From Chloroflexota bacterium (lineage in GTDB: Bacteria > Chloroflexota > Dehalococcoidia > Tepidiformales > Tepidiformaceae): a stretch of 64,000 nt of DNA. Every line of letters starts with the position of its first letter. Position 1 is the stretch's first letter. The stretch is from NCBI GenBank assembly GCA_026705605.1, contig JAPPAK010000003.1, forward strand, positions 124,728 through 188,727, given 5' to 3'. Made by a program: the position numbers and the translations under genes. The notes beneath the pieces were generated by a model. That model was not told the DNA's origin. It saw only the letters and a program-made list of their open reading frames with translations, and ran no database searches. Shown here piece after piece: positions 7,718 through 16,930 of this stretch.

Positions 7718-9115
7718 ATGATGGTTGAACGCCGGACCGCAGCCGAACTCCCCGGAATCGCGGGCGCTCGCGCGCTCGTCTACTCGCTCGGAATCGAAGG
7801 GCGCGACCTTGCCCGCTGGCTGCTCGCGCGCGGCGCCTCCGTGACGATGGCGGACACCCGCAGCGCGGAGCAGCTCGAAGCCGCGGGGGCGGAAGCGCCG
7901 GAGGGAGTGGAACGAGTCGTTCGCGGCGAGTTGCTCGACCCGGAGGGCTTCGACCTGCTCGCGGTCTCGCAGTCGGTGCTGCGGGATGACCGAAACGTCG
8001 TGCGCGCGCGGGAGCTCGGCATCCCGGTGGTCTCTCAGTTGGCGTTGGCGTTGCGGCTGTGCCCGGGGCGCGTCATCGGCATCACCGGTTCGAGCGGCAA
8101 GTCGACGACGACCGCGCTCGTCGGCGAGATGGCCGAGTGCGCCGGAATCGAGCACCTCGTCGGGGGGAACCTGGGCGGGTCCCTGCTCGACCGAATCGAA
8201 GACGTGCCGGAAACCGCCAACGTCATCCTCGAGATGAGCCACACGCAGCTCCAGTACACGGATCGGTCACCCCAGATCGCGGCGGTGACGAACGTCACGC
8301 CGAACCACCTCGACCAGTTCAGCTGGCCGGAGTACGTGGATCTGAAGCGCAACATCCTGCGCTACCAGGATGCGGACGGCCTCGCGATCCTGAACGCGGA
8401 CGATGAGACGAGCCGCGCGTTTCGCGCCGACGTGCGCGGGCGACTCGCCGAGGCTTCGCTCGCCGGCCCCGTCGCGGGCGACGGGGCATGGCTGGAAGGC
8501 GAGGCAATCGTGTGGCGCCGGGGAGGCGCGGCCGAGACCGTCGCCGGCACGGCCGACCTGCGCATGCGCGGCCGCCACAACGTGGCGAACGCAGTGCTCG
8601 CGACTGCGATCGCGGGGGCGATGGGACTCCCCAGCGAGGCGGTTGCGACCGCCCTGAGGAGCTTCCCGGGTCTGCCCCACCGCCTGCAGGTTGTCGGGCG
8701 AGCCCACGGCGCGACCTGGATCAACGACAGCATCGCGACATCGCCGGAGCGCACGCTGGCGGCGCTGGAAGCCGTCCCGGAGCCGGCGATCCTGCTGCTG
8801 GGCGGCCGCGAGAAGGCGCTGCCACTCGAGAACCTGCGCGCTGTCGCCGGCGAGCGCTGCCGGGCCGCCATCTGCTTCGGGGAAGCGGCCACGCCGTTCG
8901 CGGAGGCGATGGCGGGGGCTGTGGAGACGGTCGTGCGGGTGGAGACGCTCGAGGAGGCGGTCGCTGCGGCCGCCGCCATCGCACGGGAGGGCGACGCTGT
9001 CCTCCTCTCCCCGGCGGGCACGAGCTTCGATGCCTACCCGCGCTTCGAGGCGCGGGGCGAAGCGTTCGCGGCACTCGTGGCCGCGCTGGAAGGATTCGAG
9101 GAGGCGACGTCATAG
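7718..9115 (+). CDS. murD: UDP-N-acetylmuramoylalanine--D-glutamate ligase MurD
   Basis: Adds D-Glu to UDP-MurNAc-L-Ala. The 465-residue protein has the Rossmann-like N-domain (YSLGIEGRDLARWLL), ATP-binding GITGSSGKSTTT (Lys128), a NVTPNHLDQF block in the central domain and the INDSIATSPE motif opening the C-terminal domain. ATG 7718 was preferred: GGAG 7709-7712 precedes it by 5 bases. GTG 7712 overlaps the mraY stop (GTGA) and ATG 7721 is next in frame. The TAG stop at 9113-9115 overlaps the apparent ATA start of ftsW. Confidence 0.95.
   Translation: MMVERRTAAELPGIAGARALVYSLGIEGRDLARWLLARGASVTMADTRSAEQLEAAGAEAPEGVERVVRGELLDPEGFDLLAVSQSVLRDDRNVVRARELGIPVVSQLALALRLCPGRVIGITGSSGKSTTTALVGEMAECAGIEHLVGGNLGGSLLDRIEDVPETANVILEMSHTQLQYTDRSPQIAAVTNVTPNHLDQFSWPEYVDLKRNILRYQDADGLAILNADDETSRAFRADVRGRLAEASLAGPVAGDGAWLEGEAIVWRRGGAAETVAGTADLRMRGRHNVANAVLATAIAGAMGLPSEAVATALRSFPGLPHRLQVVGRAHGATWINDSIATSPERTLAALEAVPEPAILLLGGREKALPLENLRAVAGERCRAAICFGEAATPFAEAMAGAVETVVRVETLEEAVAAAAAIAREGDAVLLSPAGTSFDAYPRFEARGEAFAALVAALEGFEEATS
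9098..9104 (+). promoter_or_regulatory. Shine-Dalgarno (GAGGAGG) that positions the non-canonical ftsW start
   Basis: GAGGAGG ends 7 bases before ATA 9112-9114. That is ideal spacing and supports initiation at ATA rather than at the first downstream GTG (9181), which lies inside the first membrane helix. Confidence 0.65.
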
Positions 9116-10287
9116 CCATCACCTCGAACCGCCGCTGGCCCGCACGGGGTCCCGACTACACGCTGCTGGCGCTGATCACGGTGCTCACGATCACGGGGCT
9201 CGTGGCGGTCTACAGCGCAAGCTTCGTGATCGGGCTCGCGCAGTTTTCCGACTCGCACCACTTCATCATCAGGCAGGCCATGTGGGCGGTGCTGGGAGCG
9301 GTGCTGCTGCTGGCGGCGATGCGGTTCGACTACCACCTGCTGCGGCGGCTGGCGGTGCCGTTCATGGCGCTCACGCTGATGCTCCTGCTGTTCACGCTCA
9401 TCGTCGGGACGGAGGCGGGGGGAGCGCAGCGGTGGCTCACGTTCGGTGGCCTCAGCCTGCAGCCGGCCGAATTCACGAAGCTCAGCATCATCGTCTACCT
9501 GGCAGCGTGGCTGAACTCGCGGGGCGACAACCTGCGCAGCTTCGAGCAGGGCCTGCTGCCCTTCATCGTCATCATCAGTGCGATCGGGTTGCTGCTCATG
9601 CTCCAGCCCGACCTGGGCACGACCGGCATCATCATCGTGATCACGATCACGATGTTCTGGGCGGCGGGGGCGACGTTCCTGCAGATGAGCGCGCTGTTCC
9701 TGTCGGGGGGCATTGCCGCGGTCTCGCTGACGCTCATCGAGGGGTACCGCCTCGACCGCCTCTCCGCCTTCGTGAACGCCGAGTCCGACCCGCTTGGGAA
9801 CGGCTTCCAGACCCTGCAGGCGATGATCGCGCTGGGGAACGGCGGTCCCACGGGGCTGGGCCTGGGAGCGAGCCGGGGCAAGTTCTTCTACGTGCCCGAA
9901 AGCCACACCGACGGCATCTTCGCCATCCTCGGCGAGGAGCTGGGTCTGGTGGCGACGAGCGCGGTCGTGATCCTGTTCGTCACGCTGATGCTGAAGGGGT
10001 ACCAGATCGCGCGGCGCGCCCCGGACCAGTTCGGGTTCCTGCTGGCGACCGGCATCACGACGTGGATCGCGGCGCAGGCGTTCCTGAACATCGGCGGCAT
10101 CACGCGGGTGATCCCGCTGACGGGCGTGCCGCTGCCCTTCCTCAGCTACGGCGGCAGCGCGCTCGCGGCCGTCCTGCTCGCGGCGGGCGTGCTCGCCAGC
10201 ATTTCGCGCTACACGGAACAACGCGAAGCCGCGCGCGAACGTACCGGAACCGATCGCGAGCCCTCCGAAGGGAGGGACGCGTCGTGA
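9112..10287 (+). CDS. ftsW: Peptidoglycan glycosyltransferase FtsW (apparent ATA start)
   Basis: SEDS-family polymerase that makes septal glycan from lipid II in complex with FtsI. The 391-residue polytopic protein carries the N-terminal GLVAVYSAS helix, GAQRWLTFGGLSLQPAEFTK, LQPDLGTTG, and the late GGITRVIPLTGVPLPFLSYGGS, all diagnostic of FtsW/RodA. Position between murD and murG makes it FtsW. No ATG, GTG or TTG exists in frame between the murD stop and the first helix, nor closely upstream. ATA 9112, overlapping the murD stop as ATAG and 7 bases after GAGGAGG, is the best candidate start. The first GTG (9181) would cut helix 1. A base error is the alternative. Confidence 0.93.
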   Translation: MAITSNRRWPARGPDYTLLALITVLTITGLVAVYSASFVIGLAQFSDSHHFIIRQAMWAVLGAVLLLAAMRFDYHLLRRLAVPFMALTLMLLLFTLIVGTEAGGAQRWLTFGGLSLQPAEFTKLSIIVYLAAWLNSRGDNLRSFEQGLLPFIVIISAIGLLLMLQPDLGTTGIIIVITITMFWAAGATFLQMSALFLSGGIAAVSLTLIEGYRLDRLSAFVNAESDPLGNGFQTLQAMIALGNGGPTGLGLGASRGKFFYVPESHTDGIFAILGEELGLVATSAVVILFVTLMLKGYQIARRAPDQFGFLLATGITTWIAAQAFLNIGGITRVIPLTGVPLPFLSYGGSALAAVLLAAGVLASISRYTEQREAARERTGTDREPSEGRDAS

Positions 10288-11369
10288 AGATCGCGCTGGC
10301 AGCGGGCGGCACAGCGGGCCACATCTTCCCGGCCCTGGCGACACTGGGGGCCCTGCGCGCCGCCGGCGACCCCATCGAGGCGCGCTTCTTCGGGCCCGAC
10401 AACCGGGGCGAACGCGAGCTCGTGCAGGGCCACGACGTGCCCTTCGAGACGGTTCCGGCAGCCCCCCTGCGCGGGCGCTCGCCGCTGGCGCTGGCACGCG
10501 GTCTCGTGCGTACGGCGCTGGGCGTGGCCACGGCGCTGCGGTCGCTGCGGCGTTTCCGGCCCAACGTGATGCTGAGCACCGGCGGTTACGGCAGCTTCCC
10601 GCCCAGCGTGGCCGCGCGATTGCTGCGGCTGCCGCTGGTGGTGTTCCTCCCGGACGTCGAACCGGGGCTGGCCGTGCGGGCGGAAAGCCGCCTCGCGACA
10701 CTGATCGCGGCCGCCACGGAGGCGGCGCTGCCGCGGCTGCCAGCCGAGAAGACGGTCGTGAGCGGCTATCCGGTGCGCGATGCCTTCGCCACGGGGCGCG
10801 ACGACGCACGCGAGGCACTCGGGTGGGGCGGCGACGAGCGCGTGCTGCTCGTCGCGGGGGCGACCCAGGGGGCGCAGGCGATCAACCGTGCGGTCTGGGG
10901 GGCGCTGCCGCGGCTGTGCGAGGCGGCACGCGTCGTGCATGTCACCGGGCCGACGGCCTCGGGCGAGGCTGCGTCGGAGCGGACGGCGTTGCCGGAGGGA
11001 CTGCGCGAACGCTACGAGCCCGCCCCGTTCCGGGAGGACCTGCCGGCGCTCATGGTGGCCGCCGACCTGGCGGTCATGCGCGCGGGCGCGAGCACGCTGG
11101 GCGAGCTGCCGGCGGCCAGGCTTCCGGCCATCCTCGTGCCGGGCACATTCGCGGGCGGGCACCAGCGGGAGAACGCCCGCTGGCTGGCCGGCCATGGGGC
11201 GGCGGTGGTGCTGGAGGAGGCGGACCTCGGACAGCTCGAAGGGAACGTGCTCGACCTGCTGCACGACGACAAGCGGCGGGGGGCGATGGCTGACGCGGCA
11301 CGGGCGGCGGGGCACGCGGACGGGGCGGAGCGACTGGCGGCGATCCTGCGGGAGGTGGCGACGCGATGA
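10284..11369 (+). CDS. murG: Lipid II synthase MurG (UDP-GlcNAc:lipid I GlcNAc transferase)
   Basis: Peripheral membrane GT28 enzyme converting lipid I to lipid II. The 361-residue protein starts VKIALAAGGTAGHIFPALA with the glycine-rich lipid-phosphate loop, has STGGYGSFPPSVAA, and a C-terminal donor-binding half with RAGASTLGELPAARLPAILVP and HQRENARWL. In the usual G-loop GGSxGA region it reads AGATQGAQAIN, a modest divergence. GTG 10284 overlaps the ftsW stop (GTGA) and follows GGAGGG (10271-10276). The stop overlaps murC (ATGA). Confidence 0.95.
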   Translation: MKIALAAGGTAGHIFPALATLGALRAAGDPIEARFFGPDNRGERELVQGHDVPFETVPAAPLRGRSPLALARGLVRTALGVATALRSLRRFRPNVMLSTGGYGSFPPSVAARLLRLPLVVFLPDVEPGLAVRAESRLATLIAAATEAALPRLPAEKTVVSGYPVRDAFATGRDDAREALGWGGDERVLLVAGATQGAQAINRAVWGALPRLCEAARVVHVTGPTASGEAASERTALPEGLRERYEPAPFREDLPALMVAADLAVMRAGASTLGELPAARLPAILVPGTFAGGHQRENARWLAGHGAAVVLEEADLGQLEGNVLDLLHDDKRRGAMADAARAAGHADGAERLAAILREVATR

Positions 11370-12733
11370 CCGAGATTCGCGGACCGGTCCACATCGTCGG
11401 GATCGGCGGGATGCACATGTCGGCCATCGCGCTGCTGCTGCACGAGCGCGGCGAGCGCGTCCAGGGCAGCGACCTCGAGGCGTCGGACCTGACCCGAAAC
11501 CTCGAGGGGATGGGCGTGACGGTGTTTCCCGAGCACACAGCCGAGAACCTTGGCGAGGCGCGGTGCGTCGTCGCGACGGCGGCGGTTGGCGACGACAACC
11601 CGGAGGTGGCGGAGGCGCGGCGGCGGGGTCTGCCGGTGCTGGGGCGGCCCGAGGTCGTGGCCGGGCTGATGGGGGGGAAGCGCGTGATCGCGGTGGCCGG
11701 ATCGCACGGGAAGACTACGACGAGCAGCCTGATCGCGTTCATCCTGAGCCGGGCGGGGCGGCAGCCCATGTACCTGCTCGGGGGCGAAAGCCGCGATCTC
11801 GGGGGGAACGCCTCCTGGGGTGGCGGCGACATCTGCGTGGTGGAGGCGGACGAGTACCAGCGCGCCTTCCACGCCTACGACCCGGACGTGGCCGTCATCA
11901 CGAACGTCGATGCCGACCACCTGGACGTGTACGGAACTCCGGAGGCGTACGAGGAAGCGTTTCGCGTGTTCGCCCGGCGCCTGCGGGAAGGCGGCCGGCT
12001 GCTGGCCGGCGGCGGAAGCGCCGGATCGAGGCGCGTGGCGGAAGCGGTCGCGGAGGAGACCGCGGTCGAGACCTACGGACTCGGCGACGATTGCACCTGG
12101 CGGGCCACCGACATCGCACTCGGCGAGACGGGCGCCACCTTCACCGTGAAGCGCCGGGGCGAAGCCCTTGGCGAGCTGACGATTGCGCTCCCCGGGGAGT
12201 ACGCGGTCGAGAACACCCTGGCGGCGGCGGCGGTCTGCCTCGGGGAGGGCACACCGTTCGCCGCCATCCGCGACGCGGCCGCGTGCTTCCAGGGCGCGAA
12301 GCGCCGCTTCGAGCGCGTGGGCGAGGCCGGCGGCGTGCTCGTCATCGACGAGTACGCCCACCACCCGAGCGAGGTGCGCGCCGTGCACGGCGCGGCGCGC
12401 ACGCGCTTCCCGGGGCGGCGCCTGATCGGCATCCACCAGCCGCACACGTACAGCCGCATCGCCTACCTGTGGGAGGCGTGGCTGGAGTGCTGGGACGGGC
12501 TGGACGAGCTCGTCATTCTCGAGACCTACGCCGCCCGCGAGACGCCCCTGGAGGGGCGCTCGGCGGCGGACCTCGCGCGGAACATCGCGCGGCCTGCAGC
12601 CTCATACGCGCCCGACTTCGCGACGGCGGTCGAGCAAGCGGCGGCGCTGGCGCGGCCGGGCGACGTGGTCATGACGATCGGCGCGGGAAGCGTCACCGAG
12701 GTCGGGCCGCTGCTACTGGAGGCGTTGTCGTGA
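11366..12733 (+). CDS. murC: UDP-N-acetylmuramate--L-alanine ligase MurC
   Basis: First amino-acid ligase of peptidoglycan synthesis, joining L-Ala to UDP-MurNAc. 455 residues with the N-terminal HIVGIGGMHMSAIA (GxGGxxM), ATP-binding AGSHGKTTT (Lys116), EADEYQRAF, TNVDADHLDVYG in the central domain, and DEYAHHPSE plus HQPHTYSR in the C-terminal domain, all typical of MurC. ATG 11366 overlaps murG, and the stop overlaps the murB GTG. Confidence 0.97.
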   Translation: MTEIRGPVHIVGIGGMHMSAIALLLHERGERVQGSDLEASDLTRNLEGMGVTVFPEHTAENLGEARCVVATAAVGDDNPEVAEARRRGLPVLGRPEVVAGLMGGKRVIAVAGSHGKTTTSSLIAFILSRAGRQPMYLLGGESRDLGGNASWGGGDICVVEADEYQRAFHAYDPDVAVITNVDADHLDVYGTPEAYEEAFRVFARRLREGGRLLAGGGSAGSRRVAEAVAEETAVETYGLGDDCTWRATDIALGETGATFTVKRRGEALGELTIALPGEYAVENTLAAAAVCLGEGTPFAAIRDAAACFQGAKRRFERVGEAGGVLVIDEYAHHPSEVRAVHGAARTRFPGRRLIGIHQPHTYSRIAYLWEAWLECWDGLDELVILETYAARETPLEGRSAADLARNIARPAASYAPDFATAVEQAAALARPGDVVMTIGAGSVTEVGPLLLEALS

Positions 12734-13638
12734 CGGCGCTCGACCGGCTGGCGACGAGCCTCCAAACGGTCGGCGAGGTGCGCCGCGACGAGGCCATGTC
12801 GCGCCACACGACTTTCGGGGTCGGCGGGCCGGCCGACATCTACGTGACCGTTCGCAGCGCCGACGCGCTGGCGCAAGCGGCGCGCATGGCGGCGGATGCC
12901 GAGGCGGGGCCGTTCGTGCTCGGCAGCGGGAGCAACATCGTGGTCGCCGACGGAGGCATCCGCGGCGTGGTGATCGACAACCGGGCGCGCGAGGAAGAGC
13001 ACGACGGCCTGCGCGTTCGTGTGGGGAGCGGGGCGAGCTTCGCGGGCTTCGCGCGGAAGATGTGCCGCGCGGGGGTGGCCGGGCTGGCGTGGGCCGTGGG
13101 CATCCCGGGGACGCTGGGCGGGGCTGTGGTCTACAACGCGGGGGCGTACGGTGGCTGCCTGGCCGACGTACTCACGCGCGTGCGGCTCCTGGAACCTTCG
13201 GAGGGTGACGCCTGGCTGACTGCCGCGGAACTGGACCTGACGTACCGCGGCAGCGCCTTCCGGCGCGGGGCGCTCGCGGGGCGCACGGTACTGGAGGCGG
13301 AACTCTCGCTGAGCGAGGGCAACCCGGACGCGCTGCTCGCGGAGGCAGGCGGCTACGACAAGCGCCGGCTGACGGCGCAGCCGCGCGGCCGGAACGCGGG
13401 CTCGGTGTTCACGAATCCGCCCGAGAGCCCGGCCTGGAAGCTGATCGACTCGGTGGGGTTGCGTGGGGAACGGCGGGGAGACGCCGCGATCAGCGACCAG
13501 CACACCAACTTCTTCGTGAATCTCGGGCAGGCGCGGGCAAGCGACGTGCTCTGGCTCGTGGAAGAGGCGGAACGGCGCGTGCTCGAGACGCACGGCATTC
13601 AGCTCCGGCGCGAAGTCGGGTTCGTGGGGGCGTGGTGA
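12730..13638 (+). CDS. murB: UDP-N-acetylenolpyruvoylglucosamine reductase MurB
   Basis: FAD- and NADPH-dependent reduction giving UDP-MurNAc. The 302-residue protein shows SRHTTFGVGGPAD and LGSGSNIVVADGG of the FAD domain, IPGTLGGAVVYNAGAYGG, and RGRNAGSVFTNP with the catalytic serine at about 225. The downstream layout looks like the shorter type II enzyme, but this is a judgement by eye. GTG 12730 overlaps the murC stop (GTGA), and the stop overlaps the ddl start. MurA, the preceding enzyme, is not in the window. Confidence 0.95.
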   Translation: MTALDRLATSLQTVGEVRRDEAMSRHTTFGVGGPADIYVTVRSADALAQAARMAADAEAGPFVLGSGSNIVVADGGIRGVVIDNRAREEEHDGLRVRVGSGASFAGFARKMCRAGVAGLAWAVGIPGTLGGAVVYNAGAYGGCLADVLTRVRLLEPSEGDAWLTAAELDLTYRGSAFRRGALAGRTVLEAELSLSEGNPDALLAEAGGYDKRRLTAQPRGRNAGSVFTNPPESPAWKLIDSVGLRGERRGDAAISDQHTNFFVNLGQARASDVLWLVEEAERRVLETHGIQLRREVGFVGAW

Positions 13639-14690
13639 TGGCGAGGCAGCGCGTGGCGGTCATCTTCGGGGGGCGCTCGGGGGAGCATGAGGTGAGCCTG
13701 CGCAGCGCCCGCAGCGTCATCGACGCCCTCGACGGCGAGCGCTGGGAGGTCGCGCCGATCGGCGTGACCCGCTCGGGGGCGTGGCTGTCGGTCGCGGAGA
13801 CGGAGGCGGCGCTGGCAGGCGGCGTTGAGGCGCTGACCGACGGCGGTACGTCGCTGACGGAGGGTGGGGCGCTGGCCGAACTCGGCGCGTGCGATGTGGC
13901 CTTCCCGCTGGTTCACGGCACCTACGGCGAGGACGGCTGCCTCCAGGGCCTGCTCGAGATGGCCGACATCGCCTACGCGGGCGCGGGGGTGGCAGCGAGC
14001 GGGGTGGGGATGGACAAGGCGCTGCAGAAGGCGCTGTTCGCGGAAGCGGGGATCCCCGTCGCGCGTTATGTCGTACTTCGCCGCTGGGAGATCGAGAGTG
14101 AACCCGAGGAAGCGCGCCGCTTCGTCGAGGACGAAATCGGGTACCCGTGTTTCGCCAAGCCGGCGAACGGCGGGTCGAGCATCGGCATCACGAGAGTCGC
14201 CTCGCGCGAGGACCTGGGGCAGGCATTCGCGGTGGCCCTTCCCCACGACGAGAAGGTGGTGGTGGAGCAGGCGGTGGCGGGGCGCGAGATCGAGTGCTCC
14301 GTGCTCGGCAACGAGTCGCCGGAGGCGGCGGCCGTGGTGGGGGAGATCGAGCCGGACCGCGAGTTCTACGACTACGACAGCAAATACGCCGCCGACTCAG
14401 GGACGGCTCTGCACGTGCCCGCGCGCATCGAACCCGAATCAGCAGGACGGGTGCGTGAGCTCGCCCGGCGGATGTACCTGGCGATGGGCTGTGAGGGATA
14501 CGCGCGCGTCGACTTCTTCGTGGGTGAGGACGGCGAGGTGACCGGCAGCGAGGTGAACACGGTTCCGGGCTTCACCAGCATCAGCATGTTTCCGCGGCTG
14601 TGGGAGGCGAGCGGGCTCGCTTACCCGGACCTGCTCACGCGCATCCTCGACCTCGCCATCGCGCGGGGGGAACGGGGGTCGACGCGATGA
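13638..14690 (+). CDS. ddl: D-alanine--D-alanine ligase
   Basis: ATP-grasp enzyme making the D-Ala-D-Ala dipeptide used by MurF. The 350-residue product has VAVIFGGRSGEHEVSLRSA, the PLVHGTYGEDGCLQG active-site loop, KPANGGSSIGI, the VEQAVAGREIECSVLG strand and the C-terminal GSEVNTVPGFTSISMFPRLW metal/product segment. ATG 13638 overlaps the murB stop as TGATG; in-frame GTGs at 13632 and 13635 are alternatives. The TGA overlaps the ftsQ ATG. Confidence 0.96.
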   Translation: MARQRVAVIFGGRSGEHEVSLRSARSVIDALDGERWEVAPIGVTRSGAWLSVAETEAALAGGVEALTDGGTSLTEGGALAELGACDVAFPLVHGTYGEDGCLQGLLEMADIAYAGAGVAASGVGMDKALQKALFAEAGIPVARYVVLRRWEIESEPEEARRFVEDEIGYPCFAKPANGGSSIGITRVASREDLGQAFAVALPHDEKVVVEQAVAGREIECSVLGNESPEAAAVVGEIEPDREFYDYDSKYAADSGTALHVPARIEPESAGRVRELARRMYLAMGCEGYARVDFFVGEDGEVTGSEVNTVPGFTSISMFPRLWEASGLAYPDLLTRILDLAIARGERGSTR

Positions 14691-15571
14691 TCAGGCGACA
14701 CGACGAGCCGAAGCCCCGGAAGCCGCGGAACCGGATCGTGCGACGGAAGGGCCCCGCGCCCGCGCAACCGCCCACGCGCGCCGTCGAGCGCAAGGAAGGG
14801 CAGGCCGTGGGCCAGCGCAAGCTGCGGGTGGGCGCGCGCGTGGGGACCATTGGCCGGCGCGGCCGCTCGTGGATGCGAGCGCGCTGGCTGCCGATCGCGG
14901 CGGCCGTGCTCTTTCTCGGCGTCGTGGGGGCAGGGGCGTGGGCGTGGCACTCGCCGACCCTGCAGGTGCGAGAGGTCGAGATCGAAGGGGCCGTGGCGAC
15001 GCGGGAGAGCGAGATCCTGGAGCGCGTCGACTTCTGGGGAGAGCGCCTGTTCACCGCCGACCTGGACGGCGCCGCGGACGCAATCGCCGAGCTGCCGCTG
15101 GTCGCCTCGGTCGAGATCACGCGGGAGTGGCCGGGAACGGTGCACATCACCGTGCGCGAACGGGAGCCGTGGGGTTCGTGGGAGCAGGCCGGGCTGCGCT
15201 ACACGATCGACCGCGAGGGCTACGTGCTGGGGCACGGCGCCCCGCCCGCGGGCTCGACGACGATCGTGAGCAACGAGTCGTACTCGCTGCGCGCGGGCGA
15301 CCGCGTGGACTACCACGCCGTGGATGCCACGGCGGAGATCAAGGGCCAGATCGAACAGGCGCTGGGAACACGCGCCATCGAATTCACGTATTCGCCGGGC
15401 GAGGGCATCCGCGTTCGCACGGAGGACGGACAGACGGCGCTGCTCGGGGATTCGAGCGGCATCGCCTACAAACTCGCCGTGTGGGCCCGCGTGGCCGAGG
15501 AAGCGCTGGCGAGAGACATCACCTACTCAACCATCGACCTGCGGTTCGGCGACAGGCCCGTGCTGCGGTGA
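14687..15571 (+). CDS. ftsQ: Cell division protein FtsQ/DivIB (POTRA domain)
   Basis: Bitopic divisome assembly protein. The 294-residue product has a long basic cytoplasmic tail (1-66, rich in Arg/Lys/Pro), one transmembrane helix (about 67-87), a POTRA domain starting LQVREVEIEG (about 92-165, with SVEITREWPGTVHITVRERE) and the FtsQ domain to the end. ATG 14687 overlaps the ddl stop. Length and order (ddl-ftsQ-ftsA) are standard. Confidence 0.93.
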   Translation: MIRRHDEPKPRKPRNRIVRRKGPAPAQPPTRAVERKEGQAVGQRKLRVGARVGTIGRRGRSWMRARWLPIAAAVLFLGVVGAGAWAWHSPTLQVREVEIEGAVATRESEILERVDFWGERLFTADLDGAADAIAELPLVASVEITREWPGTVHITVREREPWGSWEQAGLRYTIDREGYVLGHGAPPAGSTTIVSNESYSLRAGDRVDYHAVDATAEIKGQIEQALGTRAIEFTYSPGEGIRVRTEDGQTALLGDSSGIAYKLAVWARVAEEALARDITYSTIDLRFGDRPVLR

Positions 15572-15592
15572 AAAACGTCAACGAGGGGAACC

Positions 15593-16837
15593 ATGAAGAA
15601 AAGTAACGCCATTGCAGCCATCGACATCGGCTCGACGAAGGTGACCGCGCTCGTCGCCGACGTGAACGAGTACGGGCAAGCGCGCGTGCTCGGCGTCGGC
15701 GTGGCGCCGGCCGCCGGCCTCTCCCGGGGGGTGATCGACAACATCCAGTCGGCCCGCGACGCGGTCGCGACGGCGGTGGAGAAAGCCGAGCAGTCGTGCG
15801 GGATGCGGATCCTGAGCGGCGTGGTCGGGATCGCGGGCGGGCACCTGAACTCGCAGAACAACCGCGGGATCGTCGCCATCGCCGACCGGACGGAGCCGAT
15901 CACAGCCGACGATCGCGCACGGGCCATCGAGGTGGCGGGGCAGATCAGCATCCCCACCAACCGCCAGATCCTGCACGTGATCCCGCGCGGGTACTGGATC
16001 GAGGGCACGGACCCCGTCTCCGACCCGGTGGGGATGTACGGGGCGCGCCTCGACGCGGAGACGCACATCGTGACGGGGGCCGTCTCGGCGGTGCAGAACC
16101 TGACGAAGTGCGTCGAGGACGCGGGCATCCAGGTCGACGAGATCGTGCTTGGCTCGCTCGCGGCGGCGACCGGCTCGCTGACCACGGAAGAGCGCGCGCA
16201 GGGCGTGGCGGCGGTCGATATCGGCGGCAGCACGACATCGATCTGCGTGTACGACGAAGGCTCGGTGGCCCACACGGCGACGTTGTCGCTGGGAGGCGCC
16301 CACCTGACGCAGGACCTCGCGCGCTTGCTGCGGTGCCCCTGGGAGAGCGCGGAACGGCTGAAGTGCGAGCACGGGTCGGCGATGACCACGGACGAGGTCG
16401 GGAGCGTGGACGTCGAGGTTCGCGCCTTCGGCACGAACTCGCGGAAGCGCGTCTCGGCCGGGCACGTGGCCGAGATCCTGCAAGCGCGCACGGAAGAGAT
16501 CCTGGAAATGGTGGCCATTGAGCTGAAGCGCGCGGGCTACCTGGACCGGCTCGCGGCCGGCCTCGTCCTCACGGGAGGCACGAGCCTGCTGCGAGGCATC
16601 GACGAGCTGGCGGAACAACGCCTGGACCTGCCCGCACGCGTGGCTGGGCCGCGTGGCTGCACGGGACTCACGGACCTTATCGCGACCCCCGCCTACACCA
16701 CCGTGGTGGGGCTCGCGAAGCACGCCCTGCGCGGGACCGCTCCAGCGGCGCGTCCCGCCGGAGCCAGAAAAGACGACCCGGAGAGCGGCTTCTTCAGGCG
16801 CATCGCTGCGTTTGGGCGAGCCTTCATCCCCCAGTAA
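15593..16837 (+). CDS. ftsA: Cell division protein FtsA (actin-like)
   Basis: Membrane-tethered actin homologue that anchors FtsZ. The 414-residue protein has the phosphate-1 loop AAIDIGSTKVTALVAD (8-23), a SHS2/1C insertion, phosphate-2 VAAVDIGGSTTSICVY and the adenosine motif LVLTGGTSLLRGI. The last residues, FFRRIAAFGRAFIPQ, form an amphipathic helix like the FtsA membrane-targeting sequence. ATG 15593 follows GAGGGG (15583-15588) by 4 bases. The 21-base gap from ftsQ keeps it in the operon. Confidence 0.96.
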   Translation: MKKSNAIAAIDIGSTKVTALVADVNEYGQARVLGVGVAPAAGLSRGVIDNIQSARDAVATAVEKAEQSCGMRILSGVVGIAGGHLNSQNNRGIVAIADRTEPITADDRARAIEVAGQISIPTNRQILHVIPRGYWIEGTDPVSDPVGMYGARLDAETHIVTGAVSAVQNLTKCVEDAGIQVDEIVLGSLAAATGSLTTEERAQGVAAVDIGGSTTSICVYDEGSVAHTATLSLGGAHLTQDLARLLRCPWESAERLKCEHGSAMTTDEVGSVDVEVRAFGTNSRKRVSAGHVAEILQARTEEILEMVAIELKRAGYLDRLAAGLVLTGGTSLLRGIDELAEQRLDLPARVAGPRGCTGLTDLIATPAYTTVVGLAKHALRGTAPAARPAGARKDDPESGFFRRIAAFGRAFIPQ

Positions 16838-16918
16838 CCGAGACCACCCGCAACCCAGGAGGCCTACCCGAGAAGCTACCCACGAGAACGACAGCCAATC
16901 CGCTCACACCCCACAGAC

Positions 16919-16924
16919 GGAGGA
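16919..16924 (+). promoter_or_regulatory. Shine-Dalgarno (GGAGGA) defining the TTG start of ftsZ
   Basis: GGAGGA ends 6 bases before TTG 16931. It is the strongest ribosome binding site in the ftsA-ftsZ gap (93 bases) and fixes the TTG as the start, since no ATG or GTG is in frame near it. Confidence 0.8.
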
Positions 16925-16930
16925 AGAACG

